DNA of 64,000 nucleotides. It comes from Amycolatopsis sp. NBRC 101858 (GTDB lineage: Bacteria; Actinomycetota; Actinomycetes; Mycobacteriales; Pseudonocardiaceae). Within the stretch, counting starts at the first letter, position 1, and each line of letters begins with the position of its first letter. Below the pieces are notes generated by a model that saw nothing but the letters and a program-made list of their open reading frames with translations, made no database searches and was not told the origin of the DNA. Position numbers and translations under genes: made by a program. Location: the NCBI RefSeq assembly GCF_030269325.1, contig NZ_BSTD01000001.1, positions 1,566,681-1,630,680 on the forward strand. Reading direction: 5' to 3'. Below, in pieces: positions 26,368 through 37,669 of this stretch.

Positions 26368-28635
26368 GTGAGCCACCCGCAGATCACGCTGACCGTCCGG
26401 CACACGCCGTCCGCGCTGGACACCCGCCGCGGCGTCGTCCGGCTGCACCCCGAGGTCCTCGACGCGCTCGGCCTGCGGGCCTGGGACGCCGTGCACCTCA
26501 CCGGTGCCCGGGTCAGCGCCGCCCTCGCCGCGCCCACCGACGAGGCCGACGTGCCCGGCGTCGTCCTCACCGACGACGTCACCATGTCGAACCTCGGCGT
26601 CACCGAAGGCGCCGAGATCGTGGTCGCCCCCGCCGACGTCGCCGCGGCCAAGACGGTCACCGTCGCCGGGTCGCGGCTGGCCAGCGTCTCGGTCAGCCCG
26701 CACATGCTGCGGCTCGCGCTGATCGGCAAGGTCCTGACCGTCGGCGACGCCGTTTCCCTGCTGCCGCAGGACCTCGCGCCGACGCCGGGGTCCGACCCGG
26801 CCGGCCTGCGCGGCCAGCTGTCGCGAGCGATCGGCGCGACCTGGACGAACGAGCTGCTCACCGTCACCGCGACCGAGCCGGCCGGCACCGTCGCGGTCGG
26901 ACCGTCCACAGTGGTCGTCTGGCGCGACGGCGCGCGGCCGGCGCCCGAGCCCGCCGCACCCCGGACGGCGACCGCGCTCGTCCGCACCTCCGCCGTCACC
27001 GCGGCCGAGGAGTGGATCGACGCGGAGATCGTCGAGGACGAGGTGGTGATCGAGGAGGTCATCGAGGCGGCTGTGCCGCTGGCCGACCTCATCGGCGCCG
27101 AAGCGACCGCGCGCAAGCTCGCCGAGTGGTTCGACCTGGCGTTCCACCGGCCCGAGCTGCTGGCCCGGCTGGGTGCGCCCGCCCACCTCGGCGTCCTGCT
27201 GTCCGGCCCGGAGGGCGTCGGCAAGGCGACGCTCGTCAACTCCGTCGCGAACGAAGCCGACATCCGCGTGGTGCCGGTGGCCGCGCCGAACCTCGCGGTG
27301 CTGGACCCGAACGTCGCGGTCGCGCGCCTGCGCGAGGCGATCCGCGCGGCCGAAGGGCCCACGGTGCTGCTGCTCACCGACGTCGACGCGCTGCTGCCCG
27401 CGGCCACGCCGCCGCCGGTCGCCACGGTCGTTTTGGAAGAGCTCCGAACGGCGCTGCGGCGCGAGCGCTTCGCCGTTGTCGCGACGACCGCCCGCGCGGA
27501 GGCCGCCGACCCGCGGCTGCGCGCCGCCGACCTGCTCGACCGCGAGCTCGGCCTGGCGCTGCCGGACGCGAAGACGCGCCGCGAGCTGCTGAACGTCCTC
27601 CTCCGCGACGTCCCGCTCGACACGGGCATCGACTGCGGTGTCCTCGCGGAGAAGACGCCGGGGTTCGTCGCCGCGGACCTGATCGCGCTGCGGCGGGACG
27701 CGGCCCTGCGCGCGGCCCTGCGCCAGCGCGAAGCCGACGAACCGCGAATCTCGCAGCAGGACCTCCTCGACGCGCTGGCCACCGTCCGCCCGGTGTCGAT
27801 GTCCACTTCGGACAACCTGGCCACCGGCGGGCTGACCCTGGACGACGTCGGCAACATGGTCGACGTCAAGCAGTCGCTCACCGAGGCGGTGCTGTGGCCG
27901 CTGCGGTACCCGGACTCGTTCGCCCGGCTCGGCGTCGAACCGCCGCGCGGCGTGCTGCTGTACGGCCCGCCCGGTGGCGGCAAGACGTTCCTGGTGCGCG
28001 CGCTGGCCGGCACCGGCGCGCTGAACGTCTTCGCGGTCAAGGGCGCCGAGCTGATGGACAAGTGGGTCGGCGAGTCCGAACGCGCGGTGCGCGAGCTGTT
28101 CCGCCGGGCCGCCGAGGCCGCGCCGTCGCTGATCTTCCTCGACGAGATCGACGCGCTGGCCCCGCGCCGCGGCCAGTCGTCGGACTCCGGCGTCGCCGAT
28201 CGCGTGGTCGCGGCGCTGCTGACCGAGCTCGACGGCGTCGAGCCGATGCGCGAGGTCGTCGTCCTGGGCGCGACGAACCGGCCGGAGCTGGTCGACCCGG
28301 CGCTGCTGCGGCCGGGCCGGCTGGAGCGCCGCGTGTACGTGCCGCCGCCGGACGCCGAGGCCCGCGCGGCGATCCTCGCGGCCAGCTCGAAGAACACGCC
28401 GCTGGCCTCCGATGTGGACCTCGCGCAGGTCGCGTCCACTCTGGACGGTTACTCGGCCGCCGACTGCGCGGCGCTCATCCGCGAGGCGGCGCTGACGGCG
28501 ATGCGCGAGTCCCTGGAAGCCCGCGAAGTCACGGCGGCGCACCTGGACGCGGCGCGCAAGACGGTCCGGCCGAGCCTCGACCCGGCCCAGCTCGCGGCCC
28601 TGGAGGCCTACGCGAAGACTCAGGCCGGGGACTGA
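26368..28635 (+). CDS. Cdc48/VAT-like tandem AAA ATPase
   Basis: 755 residues, related to M. tuberculosis Rv0435c (728). N-terminal double-psi-barrel-like domain (LTVRHTPSALDTRRGVVRL, VGDAVSLLPQDL), then two AAA modules. D1 (about 255-440) is degenerate: Walker A reads GPEGVGKATL and Walker B is LLLTDVDALLP, lacking the DE pair. D2 (about 490-740) is complete: GPPGGGKTFLVRALAG, LIFLDEIDALAPRRG, sensor LGATNRPELVDPALLRPGRL with the arginine finger. It would unfold or extract protein substrates using D2 while D1 is structural. In actinobacteria this gene sits by pssA/psd, as here. Confidence 0.92.
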   Translation: MSHPQITLTVRHTPSALDTRRGVVRLHPEVLDALGLRAWDAVHLTGARVSAALAAPTDEADVPGVVLTDDVTMSNLGVTEGAEIVVAPADVAAAKTVTVAGSRLASVSVSPHMLRLALIGKVLTVGDAVSLLPQDLAPTPGSDPAGLRGQLSRAIGATWTNELLTVTATEPAGTVAVGPSTVVVWRDGARPAPEPAAPRTATALVRTSAVTAAEEWIDAEIVEDEVVIEEVIEAAVPLADLIGAEATARKLAEWFDLAFHRPELLARLGAPAHLGVLLSGPEGVGKATLVNSVANEADIRVVPVAAPNLAVLDPNVAVARLREAIRAAEGPTVLLLTDVDALLPAATPPPVATVVLEELRTALRRERFAVVATTARAEAADPRLRAADLLDRELGLALPDAKTRRELLNVLLRDVPLDTGIDCGVLAEKTPGFVAADLIALRRDAALRAALRQREADEPRISQQDLLDALATVRPVSMSTSDNLATGGLTLDDVGNMVDVKQSLTEAVLWPLRYPDSFARLGVEPPRGVLLYGPPGGGKTFLVRALAGTGALNVFAVKGAELMDKWVGESERAVRELFRRAAEAAPSLIFLDEIDALAPRRGQSSDSGVADRVVAALLTELDGVEPMREVVVLGATNRPELVDPALLRPGRLERRVYVPPPDAEARAAILAASSKNTPLASDVDLAQVASTLDGYSAADCAALIREAALTAMRESLEAREVTAAHLDAARKTVRPSLDPAQLAALEAYAKTQAGD

Positions 28636-28636
28636 A

Positions 28637-28670
28637 AAAGGGGCGTCACCCCGGCGGGTGGCGCCCCTTT
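28637..28670. terminator. bidirectional terminator (Cdc48 / LytR_C genes)
   Basis: Stem AAAGGGGCG (28637-28645) pairs with CGCCCCTTT (28662-28670), with an inner CACC/GGTG stem. The A- and T-runs give U-tracts on both strands between convergent genes. Confidence 0.85.
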
Positions 28671-28683
28671 CACGGCAAGATCG

Positions 28684-29298
28684 TCAGCTGCCCTTGTGGC
28701 CTGACTCGTACTCTTTCGTCACGATCACTATCACGCCGGGGGTCGCGCTCTCTATCCCCGGGAAACGGGGCTCGGCCTTGATCCCGAACTCCTGCGCGAG
28801 CTGCTTCGCCGCGGCTTCCTCGTCGGTGCCCGGGCGGTAGAACGCCGTCGTCGTCGGGATGACGCCCTGGGAGTAGTTGCTGACCTCGTTGACGTTCCAG
28901 CCGCTGCCGCGGAAGTCTTCCGCCGCGCGGTCCGCCAGGCCCTTGATCGTCGAGTTGTTGAAGACCCGGACGGTCACCCACTTGTTGGACGTCTGCTGGT
29001 CACCGGGCTGGCCGGGCTGACCCGGCGTCGGCTGCCCTGGCGCCGGTGACGTCGTCGAAGGCGGGGTGGGCGACGACGGCGAAGTCGTGGTCTTCGGCGG
29101 CGTCGACGTCGTGCCCGAGGGCGGCTGCGACCCGGTGGAGGTCCCGGGCGAGCTCGGCGTACCGCTCGGCCCGGCTTCGTTCGATCCGTCGCCGCTCAAC
29201 GCGGACACGCCGCCGATGACCGCGGCGATGATGGCCACCCCGATCAGGACGACGCCCGCGGCCTTCATCGGCCGGGACATTCCCGAAAACACGCTCAT
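28684..29298 (-). CDS. LytR_C domain membrane protein (VirR/Rv0431-like)
   Basis: 204 residues. One membrane segment (about 11-32, AAGVVLIGVAIIAAVIGGVS), then a long Ser/Thr/Pro linker (TSTPPKTTTSPSSPTPPSTT) and a C-terminal LytR_C domain (VTVRVFNNSTIKGLADRAAE, FRGSGWNVNEVSNYSQG, TTTAFYRPGTDEEAA, GVIVIVTKEY). The position next to DUF3263 and def matches M. tuberculosis Rv0431 (VirR), which acts in envelope integrity and vesicle release. ATG at 29298 overlaps the DUF3263 stop by four bases (ATGA), so the two are coupled. Confidence 0.88.
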   Translation of the reverse strand: MSVFSGMSRPMKAAGVVLIGVAIIAAVIGGVSALSGDGSNEAGPSGTPSSPGTSTGSQPPSGTTSTPPKTTTSPSSPTPPSTTSPAPGQPTPGQPGQPGDQQTSNKWVTVRVFNNSTIKGLADRAAEDFRGSGWNVNEVSNYSQGVIPTTTAFYRPGTDEEAAAKQLAQEFGIKAEPRFPGIESATPGVIVIVTKEYESGHKGS

Positions 29299-29603
29299 TT
29301 CAGCTCGATCCCCAGTCGCCGGGCGCCTCGCTTGCGCTGGCGGGCGGCACGCGTCTTCTGCAGCCGCCGCACCAGCATCGGGTCGGCTTCGACCGCCTCC
29401 GGCTTCTCCAGCAGCTTGTTGAGCAGCTGGTAGTAGCGCGTCGCGGACAAGTCGAAGCGTTCGCGGATGGCGTTCTCCTTCGCCCCGGCGTGCCGCCACC
29501 ACTGGCGCTCGAACGCGAGGATCTCGACCTCGCGTTCGGTCAGGCCGGGCACGGGCTTCGGCGGCGACGGCTGCGGCTCAGCCATCGACTCCGCGGCGTC
29601 CAT
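29295..29603 (-). CDS. DUF3263 protein
   Basis: 102 residues, ATG preceded by AGAGGG. Pattern LTEREVEILAFERQWWRHAG, KENAIRERFDLSATRYYQLL and NKLLEKPEAVEADPMLVRRL is the DUF3263 family, a small helix-turn-helix-like protein of unknown function conserved in actinobacteria beside a LytR_C gene (Rv0430-Rv0431). The basic C-terminus (TRAARQRKRGARRLG) would suit nucleic-acid binding. First gene of a two-gene operon, divergent from def. Confidence 0.92.
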   Translation of the reverse strand: MDAAESMAEPQPSPPKPVPGLTEREVEILAFERQWWRHAGAKENAIRERFDLSATRYYQLLNKLLEKPEAVEADPMLVRRLQKTRAARQRKRGARRLGIELK

Positions 29604-29743
29604 CCGAGTCCCTCTCAATCGGGCGTATGGCGAATCAGACCTAGCTCTTCCGCGGGCGCCATTCAACCACGGAAGCGCACGCCGACGTGGGCATCCGCGT
29701 CGGCGCGTCACGGTCTGATGCAGGTCTACCAGAAGGGTCCGAC

Positions 29744-29749
29744 TAAACT
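29744..29749 (+). promoter_or_regulatory. -10 box for leaderless def
   Basis: TAAACT, eight bases, then GTG at 29758. An in-frame GTG at 29752 lies too close to the box to be the start of a transcript made from it. Confidence 0.5.
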
Positions 29750-29757
29750 GCGTGGTC

Positions 29758-30336
29758 GTGAGCATCCATCCCATCGTGATCGCCGGCGAACCCGTGCTGC
29801 ACCAGCCGACTCGGGAGATCACCGAGTTCGACGAGAAGCTGCGCACCCTCACCGACGACATGTTCGAGACGATGTACGCCGCCGAGGGCGTCGGCCTCGC
29901 GGCCAACCAGATCGGCCTCGACCTGCGGGTGTTCGTGTACGACTGCCCGGACGACGAAGGCGTGCGGCACAAGGGCCTAGTCGTGAACCCGAAGCTCGAG
30001 ACGTCGGAGATCCCGGAGACCATGCCGGACCCGGACGACGACTGGGAGGGCTGCCTGTCGGCGCCCGGCGAGTCGTACCCGACGGGCCGCGCGAAGTGGG
30101 CGAAGGTGACCGGCTTCGACCTCGACGGCAACCCGATCGAGGTCGAGGGCACCGGCTACTTCGCGCGCTGCCTGCAGCACGAGACCGACCACCTCGACGG
30201 CTTCATCTACCTCGACCGCCTGGTCGGCCGCCACGCGCGCGCGGCGAAGAAGATGCTGAAGTCCAACAAGTGGGGCGTGCCCGGCCTGTCGTGGCTGCCG
30301 CCGAAGACCCCCGAGGACGACGGCGCCGTCATCTGA
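29758..30336 (+). CDS. def: peptide deformylase
   Basis: 192 residues. Removes the formyl group from new protein N-termini. The three metal-enzyme motifs are intact: [18 protein letters not shown] (metal Cys) and QHETDHLDG (two metal His and catalytic Glu). The actinobacterial C-terminal extension ([18 protein letters not shown]) is present. GTG at 29758 is preferred over 29752 from the -10 spacing. Divergent from DUF3263-LytR_C as in M. tuberculosis. Confidence 0.96.
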   Translation: MSIHPIVIAGEPVLHQPTREITEFDEKLRTLTDDMFETMYAAEGVGLAANQIGLDLRVFVYDCPDDEGVRHKGLVVNPKLETSEIPETMPDPDDDWEGCLSAPGESYPTGRAKWAKVTGFDLDGNPIEVEGTGYFARCLQHETDHLDGFIYLDRLVGRHARAAKKMLKSNKWGVPGLSWLPPKTPEDDGAVI

Positions 30337-30341
30337 TCACC

Positions 30342-30375
30342 ACGAAGGGCCCCTCGAAGCCGAGGGGCCCTTCGT
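30342..30375. terminator. bidirectional terminator (def / glucoamylase)
   Basis: Perfect 15-bp stem ACGAAGGGCCCCTCG (30342-30356), AAGC loop, complement to 30375, followed by CGTTT. It starts six bases after the def stop. Confidence 0.9.
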
Positions 30376-30386
30376 CGTTTCGGAGA

Positions 30387-32552
30387 TCAGCAGCCGAGGA
30401 AGTGGCAGCGGACCACCTGCGGCGTCTCCAGCGTCGAGCCCGCCTTGACGTCCCAGGCGAGCCGCACGTACTGGGCGTGCGTCCAGGCCAGCGGGGTCGC
30501 CGAGGTGTTCGGCGTGCCCGCCGGGAAGCCGGTCTGGCCCGACGGCGAGTTCTCGTCCCACACCTGCTCCGGCATGGTCTCCGCCGAGCTGCCCACCCGG
30601 CCGAGGTCACGCAGCCGGCGCGCGGCCGACGACGGGTCGCCGAGCGTCAGCTCGTACTCGCCGCGCTCACCGGCGAGCAGCGGCCACAGCCGCCCGAACG
30701 TCGTGCGGCTCTCCGCCGGGAACGTGTAGTCCCACGGCGAACCGTCGGCCTGCTCGCCGTAGCCGTCCTTCGTGTACCGGTGCCAGAACTGCCCGTTCGG
30801 CGTCGTGAACGCGATGGCCTTGTCGGTGACGCGCACACTGTTCTTGATCACCGGGTCGTCGGCGCGGTAGATGCCGAGGCGCACCAGGTCGAGGAAGCCC
30901 GCGTCGGTGACCGCCCGCTGGTCCATCGTGACGCTCGAGTTGCCGAGGTTGTACGTCGTCCCGGCGTTGGCGTTCGCGTCCTTCGTCAGCCGGACGAAGT
31001 ACGGGTCCTTCGACAGCGGCCCGTTCGTGGTGATCGTCTGCTTGGGCAGGTCGGCCTTGAACTTGTCGGCCGCCGCGAGGTACCTCCGGGCATCGGCGGC
31101 CGCGCCGTTGTGCGACGCGATGTCCGCGGCGCAGACGAGCCCGGCGATCACCGAGGCGATGGTCGACGGGGACCAGCCGTCCTGCTCCTCCCAGCGTTCC
31201 TGCTGGGTGTACGGCGCCGGCTGCCCGTTCGGGCCCGCGTACCCGATGATGAAGTCGGCGGCCTTCCGGACGCCGGGCCACAGGTCGGTCCGCCCGAGCT
31301 GCTGGGCCAGCACGATCGGGAAAGCGGTTTCGTCGAGCTGGATCGACGTCCAGTACGGCACGCCGTCGACGCGGCTGTTCTGCGGCATGTGCCCGTCGGC
31401 CTGCTGCTGGGTGCCGAACATGTAGCTGACCGCGCGGTTCGCGGCGGCCTGGTCGCCGCCGGCGGCCAGGCCGGTCGCGATCTGGTAGAGGTCCCGCGGC
31501 CAGACCAGGTGGTAGGTGCCGGACGGCGACCACTCCGGGTCGTTGTTGCCGAAGCGCCACGGCATGCTCGGCGACGCGATGAAGGCACCCGGGTGGTGCT
31601 TGTCCTCGCTCGCGGCCAGCGTCAGCATCGACGCCTTGTAGAGGTCGCGCTCGGCATCGGTCTTCAGCGACGACGGCGGCTTGCCGACCCCGCGGAGGTA
31701 CTGCTCCCAGCCACGGTCGTAGGCGCGCGTGATGTCACGGACGCCGCGACGCTGTGACGCCTGCGCGCTGCCGAGCGCGTCGGCGGCCTTCGCACCCATG
31801 CCGAGGGCGAGGGTGACGTGCCGGGTGCGGACGCCGTCGGCGCTCGTCTGCCCGGTCAGCACGACGTTGCCCTTCGCGGCGGAGTCGTAGGTGTTCAGCT
31901 TGAAGGTCTTGATGAGCTGCGTGTTCCCGTCGGACGAGCCCGCGTAGCCGACGCTGGTCTTCGTGAAGGCGGGCTTCGCGGTCAGGGCGGCGGCGTTGGT
32001 GGCGTCCTGCGCGGTGACGGCGTCGCCCTTGCGCGCGGCCGAGTCGTCGGAGCCGTCGTTGGTCAGGTCCGGGTCGGCGACCGCGTAGAGCTGGTACGGG
32101 CGCCCGGTGAGCGACTGGAAGTCGACGTCCACCAGCACCGTCGTGGCGGCCGGGTCGGTGACGTAGGTCTTGCGCAGGCGCCAGCGGTGCTGGTCGTCGG
32201 TGATGGTCTGCTCGTAGGTCAGGCTGTCGTCGTCGGTCCGCCGGACCTGCTGGGACTTGGCGGTGTAGTCGGCGACGGCGAAGCCGCGGCCGTCGGTGAC
32301 GACGAAGTTCATCGACCGGACGCTCGGCGTCGACAGGTCCGGGTAGTAGACCTCGGACAGCTGCCCGCCTTGGAGCGTGAACCAGACGTTGCTCGACCGG
32401 TCGTGCGCGGTGCCGAAGCCGGTCTTGTTCGCGGGCAGCCAGCTGGGATGGGCGCCCGGAGCGCCGGGAGCCTCTCCCGCGGCCGCCGCGATCCCCGGGA
32501 TCAGGCCGGTGACCAGCAGCCCGGCGAGGGCGCCGAACATGAGTTTTCGCAT
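30387..32552 (-). CDS. secreted GH15 glucoamylase/glucodextranase-like enzyme
   Basis: 721 residues with a Sec signal peptide (MRKLMFGALAGLLVTGLIPG, cleavage near AAAA-GEAP). An N-terminal super-beta-sandwich domain of the glucodextranase type (about 40-300, SSNVWFTLQGGQLSEVYYPD) precedes an (alpha/alpha)6 GH15 catalytic domain (YHLVWPRDLYQIATGL, WTSIQLDETAFPIVL). The general acid is probably in RWEEQDGWSPST and the general base in MPEQVWDENSPSG. It releases glucose from starch-like or dextran-like glucans outside the cell. Single gene; the upstream region carries three CAGAA half-sites. No sugar transporter is adjacent. Confidence 0.93.
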   Translation of the reverse strand: MRKLMFGALAGLLVTGLIPGIAAAAGEAPGAPGAHPSWLPANKTGFGTAHDRSSNVWFTLQGGQLSEVYYPDLSTPSVRSMNFVVTDGRGFAVADYTAKSQQVRRTDDDSLTYEQTITDDQHRWRLRKTYVTDPAATTVLVDVDFQSLTGRPYQLYAVADPDLTNDGSDDSAARKGDAVTAQDATNAAALTAKPAFTKTSVGYAGSSDGNTQLIKTFKLNTYDSAAKGNVVLTGQTSADGVRTRHVTLALGMGAKAADALGSAQASQRRGVRDITRAYDRGWEQYLRGVGKPPSSLKTDAERDLYKASMLTLAASEDKHHPGAFIASPSMPWRFGNNDPEWSPSGTYHLVWPRDLYQIATGLAAGGDQAAANRAVSYMFGTQQQADGHMPQNSRVDGVPYWTSIQLDETAFPIVLAQQLGRTDLWPGVRKAADFIIGYAGPNGQPAPYTQQERWEEQDGWSPSTIASVIAGLVCAADIASHNGAAADARRYLAAADKFKADLPKQTITTNGPLSKDPYFVRLTKDANANAGTTYNLGNSSVTMDQRAVTDAGFLDLVRLGIYRADDPVIKNSVRVTDKAIAFTTPNGQFWHRYTKDGYGEQADGSPWDYTFPAESRTTFGRLWPLLAGERGEYELTLGDPSSAARRLRDLGRVGSSAETMPEQVWDENSPSGQTGFPAGTPNTSATPLAWTHAQYVRLAWDVKAGSTLETPQVVRCHFLGC

Positions 32553-32562
32553 ATCAACCCCA

Positions 32563-32592
32563 CAGAAAGTCACTTCTGCACCGTTACAGAAG
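32563..32592. promoter_or_regulatory. CAGAA/TTCTG half-site cluster upstream of glucoamylase
   Basis: CAGAA (32563-32567), TTCTG (32574-32578) and CAGAA (32587-32591), the last two part of a CTTCTG-N8-CAGAAG dyad. Located 11-40 bases before the GH15 start; possible sugar-responsive operator. Confidence 0.4.
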
Positions 32593-32757
32593 CGCCTGGA
32601 AGTGTCTCGCCGATCCTTCACCGGCGCATGGTCCGATCCGGTGAACCACTGACCGTCACTGGTCCGGTGACGCGGCGGTTCTCCAGCAGCGAACGGACTT
32701 CCGCGGCCTTCGAGCGCACACTTGTAGTACCTGCAACGGTGTAATCGAGGTGCCTTC

Positions 32758-33669
32758 ATGGATGACGCGATGGACGCCTACTCGCGCGCCGTCAGCACGG
32801 TCGCCAAGACCGTCACCCCGCACGTCGCCGGGGTGCAGCTCGCACGCGGCAGTGGCTCGGCGGTCGTCTTCGCCGACGACGGCCACCTGCTCACCAACGC
32901 CCACGTGGTCGACGGCCACCGGCGGGGTGTCGCGACCTTCGCCGACGGCAGCGAGGTGCCCTTCGACGTCGTCGGCGCCGATCCGCTGTCCGATCTCGCC
33001 GTGCTGCGGGCGCGGGGCGAGACGCCGTCGGCCGCCCGGCTCGGTGACGCCGACGAGCTCGTCGTCGGGCAGCTCGTCGTGGCCATCGGGAGCCCGCTCG
33101 GCTTCTCCGGCACCGTCACCGCCGGTGTCGTCAGCGCGCTCGGCCGGGCGCTGCCGGTGCGGCAGGGACGGACCACCCGGGTGATCGAGGACGTCATCCA
33201 GACCGACGCCGCCCTCAACCCCGGCAACTCCGGCGGCGCGCTAGCCGACTCCACCGGCCGCGTCGTCGGGATCAACACCGCCGTCGCCGGCGTCGGGCTC
33301 GGGCTCGCCGTGCCGATCAACGCGACCACCCGGCGGATCATCGACACGCTCGTCGTCGAAGGCCGGGTGCGGCGGGCGTACCTCGGCGTCGTCGGCGTGC
33401 CCGCGCCGCTGCCGGATGACATCGCCGAGCGCACCGGGCAGGCGGCCGGGCTGCGGGTGCGCGAGGTGGTCGCGGACGGGCCCGCCGAGCGCGCCGGGCT
33501 GCGGGCCGGCGACCTCGTGCTGACCGTCGGGCGCACCCGCGTCTCGGACGCGCAAGGCATCCAGCGGCAGCTGTTCGCGGAAGTGATCGGCACCGCACTG
33601 CCGATCACCGTGCTGCGCAACGGAGCCATGGTCGACGTCTACGCGACACCCGCCGAACTGGTCGGGTGA
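32758..33669 (+). CDS. HtrA-like trypsin-type serine protease with PDZ, no export signal
   Basis: 303 residues. The chymotrypsin fold carries His in LLTNAHVVDG, Asp in ADPLSDLAVL and Ser in LNPGNSGGALADS, followed by one PDZ domain (AYLGVVGVPAPLP, GPAERAGLRAGDLVLTVG). Length and order match the short S1C/DegP-like form, but the protein starts directly at MDDAMDAYSRAVSTVAK with no signal peptide or membrane anchor. A cytoplasmic role or non-classical export is therefore implied. ATG follows a GAGGTG site. The thiC riboswitch lies just downstream on the same strand. Confidence 0.9.
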   Translation: MDDAMDAYSRAVSTVAKTVTPHVAGVQLARGSGSAVVFADDGHLLTNAHVVDGHRRGVATFADGSEVPFDVVGADPLSDLAVLRARGETPSAARLGDADELVVGQLVVAIGSPLGFSGTVTAGVVSALGRALPVRQGRTTRVIEDVIQTDAALNPGNSGGALADSTGRVVGINTAVAGVGLGLAVPINATTRRIIDTLVVEGRVRRAYLGVVGVPAPLPDDIAERTGQAAGLRVREVVADGPAERAGLRAGDLVLTVGRTRVSDAQGIQRQLFAEVIGTALPITVLRNGAMVDVYATPAELVG

Positions 33670-33721
33670 GGTGACCGGGCTTGAGTATGTCGCCCCGGCG
33701 TGGCATGGTCGGTGACACAAC

Positions 33722-33826
33722 ACCAACGCGGGAGCTCGCGCCATGGCGGGCTGAGAGGGTGACTTGCGTTTCGCAGGCGTCACCGACCGCATGAACCTGA
33801 CCGGGTAATGCCGGCGTAGGGAGTGA
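33722..33826 (+). promoter_or_regulatory. TPP riboswitch of thiC-thiD
   Basis: THI-box core: GGCTGAGAGGGTGAC at 33749-33763 (P2/P3 region) and the second half from about 33792 (TGAACCTGACCGGGTAATGC, then CGTAGGGAG). GGGAG, the ribosome-binding site of thiC, forms part of the closing stem, so TPP binding should block translation initiation at the TTG start. Confidence 0.95.
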
Positions 33827-36257
<2,431 letters not shown>

Positions 36258-36261
<4 letters not shown>

Positions 36262-36653
36262 CGGACCGGCTGCAGCTCCCGGCCGTCGTACTCCTCGCGC
36301 GATGAGCGGATGCGGGCGAAGTTCGCCTGGGACCACGTGCTCAGCGCCACCAGGTGGGCCCCCACCTCCGCGCCCATCTCCGTCAGCGCGTACTCCACCG
36401 TTGGCGGCGTCGTCGGGTACACCGTGCGCGTCAAGAAGCCGTCGCGTTCCAGCTGGCGGAGGTTCTGGGTCAGCATCTTCTGGCTGATGCCGTCGACCGC
36501 GCGGCGCAGCTCGCCGAAACGGTGCGGGCCGCGGGCCAGTGCGCCCAGCATCAGGGCCGTCCACTTGTTGGCCAGCAGGTCCAGCACGTCCCGGCAGGGG
36601 CAGCTGCGGAGGTAGACGTCCCAGGGTCCGTCCTGGTCACAGGTGGTTTCCAT
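36258..36653 (-). CDS. HxlR-family regulator
   Basis: 131 residues. The HxlR signature is clear: CPCRDVLDLLANKWTALMLG, LARGPHRFGELRRAVDGISQ, KMLTQNLRQLERDGFLTRTV and PTVEYALTEMG. Cysteines in SCPCRD could sense oxidants or electrophiles, as in YodB/HypR. Divergent from a quinone-oxidoreductase-like gene, the usual target of such sensors; the shared 92-base region holds repeated CGAAAGTG/CGAAAAGTG elements. Confidence 0.9.
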
Positions 36654-36745
36654 CAGGTACCTACTTCACTCGAAAGTGCCTTCTAGCGAAAAGTGACGAA
36701 CGCTCCGAGTATAGGAGGAGACCCCCAGGAGCAAGGAGAGCAGAG

Positions 36746-37669
36746 ATGCGCATCGTGACCCAGGAGACCCTCGGCGGGCCGGAGGTGCTCCGCGTCACCG
36801 AAGCACCGCGCCCCGAACCCGGGCCGACGGAGGTCCTGGTGCGGGTGCACGCGGCCGGGATCAACCCCGTCGACTGGAAGGTGCGTGCCGGCGGCGGGTT
36901 CCTCGGGGAGCCGCCGTTCACCGTCGGCTGGGACGTCGCCGGCGTCGTCGAGGAGGCCGGCTTCGGCGCCACCGGCGTCCGGGAGGGCGACGAAGTCCTC
37001 GGCATGCCGTGGTTCCCGCGTCCGGGCAACGCCTACGCGGAGTACGTCACCGCGCCCTCGCGGCACTTCGTGCGCAAGCCGGCCGGGCTGTCGTTCGCCG
37101 AGGCCGCCGCGCTGCCGCTGGCCGGGCTCACCGCCTGGCAGGGCCTCGTCGACGTCGCGAACGTCCAAGGAGGACAACGTGTCTTCGTCGACGCCGCCGC
37201 GGGCGGGGTCGGCCACCTCGCCGTCCAGATCGCCAAGGCGCGCGGCGCGTACGTGATCGGCACGGCCAGCGCCGGCAAGCACGGCTTCCTGCGCGAACTC
37301 GGCGTCGACGAGCCGATCGACTACCACGACGCCACCGCCACGACGTCCGATGTGGACGTCTACTTCGGACTCGTCGGCGAGGAGAGCGACCTGCGCTGGC
37401 TCCCCGCGATCAAGGAGGGCGGCCTGCTGATCGGCGTGCCCAGCGGCGTCGCCGACCGGGTTGAAAAGGCCGCTGCCGCAAGGAAAGTCCGCACCGAGCG
37501 GATCCTCGTCGAGCCGGACCGCGGCGGGCTGACCGGCCTCGTCGAACTGATCGAGGCCGGTCAGCTGAAGGTCCGCGTCGAGCAGACCTTCCCGCTGGAA
37601 GACGCCGCCAAGGCGCACGAGCTGGGTGAGTCGGGCCGGGTGTCCGGCAAGCTCGTGCTGACCGTCTAG
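36746..37669 (+). CDS. zinc-independent MDR oxidoreductase (quinone-reductase-like)
   Basis: 307 residues. A GroES-like N-terminus (PTEVLVRVHAAGINPVDWKV) and a Rossmann domain with FVDAAAGGVGHLAVQIAKA as NADPH motif. No zinc-binding cysteine/histidine set is seen. The end, FPLEDAAKAHELGESGRVSG, is typical. It would reduce quinones or enals with NADPH. ATG follows AAGGAG; a possible -10 TATAGG lies at 36710-36715. Divergent HxlR gene is its probable redox-sensing regulator. Stop overlaps the convergent PLC gene by four bases. Confidence 0.9.
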   Translation: MRIVTQETLGGPEVLRVTEAPRPEPGPTEVLVRVHAAGINPVDWKVRAGGGFLGEPPFTVGWDVAGVVEEAGFGATGVREGDEVLGMPWFPRPGNAYAEYVTAPSRHFVRKPAGLSFAEAAALPLAGLTAWQGLVDVANVQGGQRVFVDAAAGGVGHLAVQIAKARGAYVIGTASAGKHGFLRELGVDEPIDYHDATATTSDVDVYFGLVGEESDLRWLPAIKEGGLLIGVPSGVADRVEKAAAARKVRTERILVEPDRGGLTGLVELIEAGQLKVRVEQTFPLEDAAKAHELGESGRVSGKLVLTV

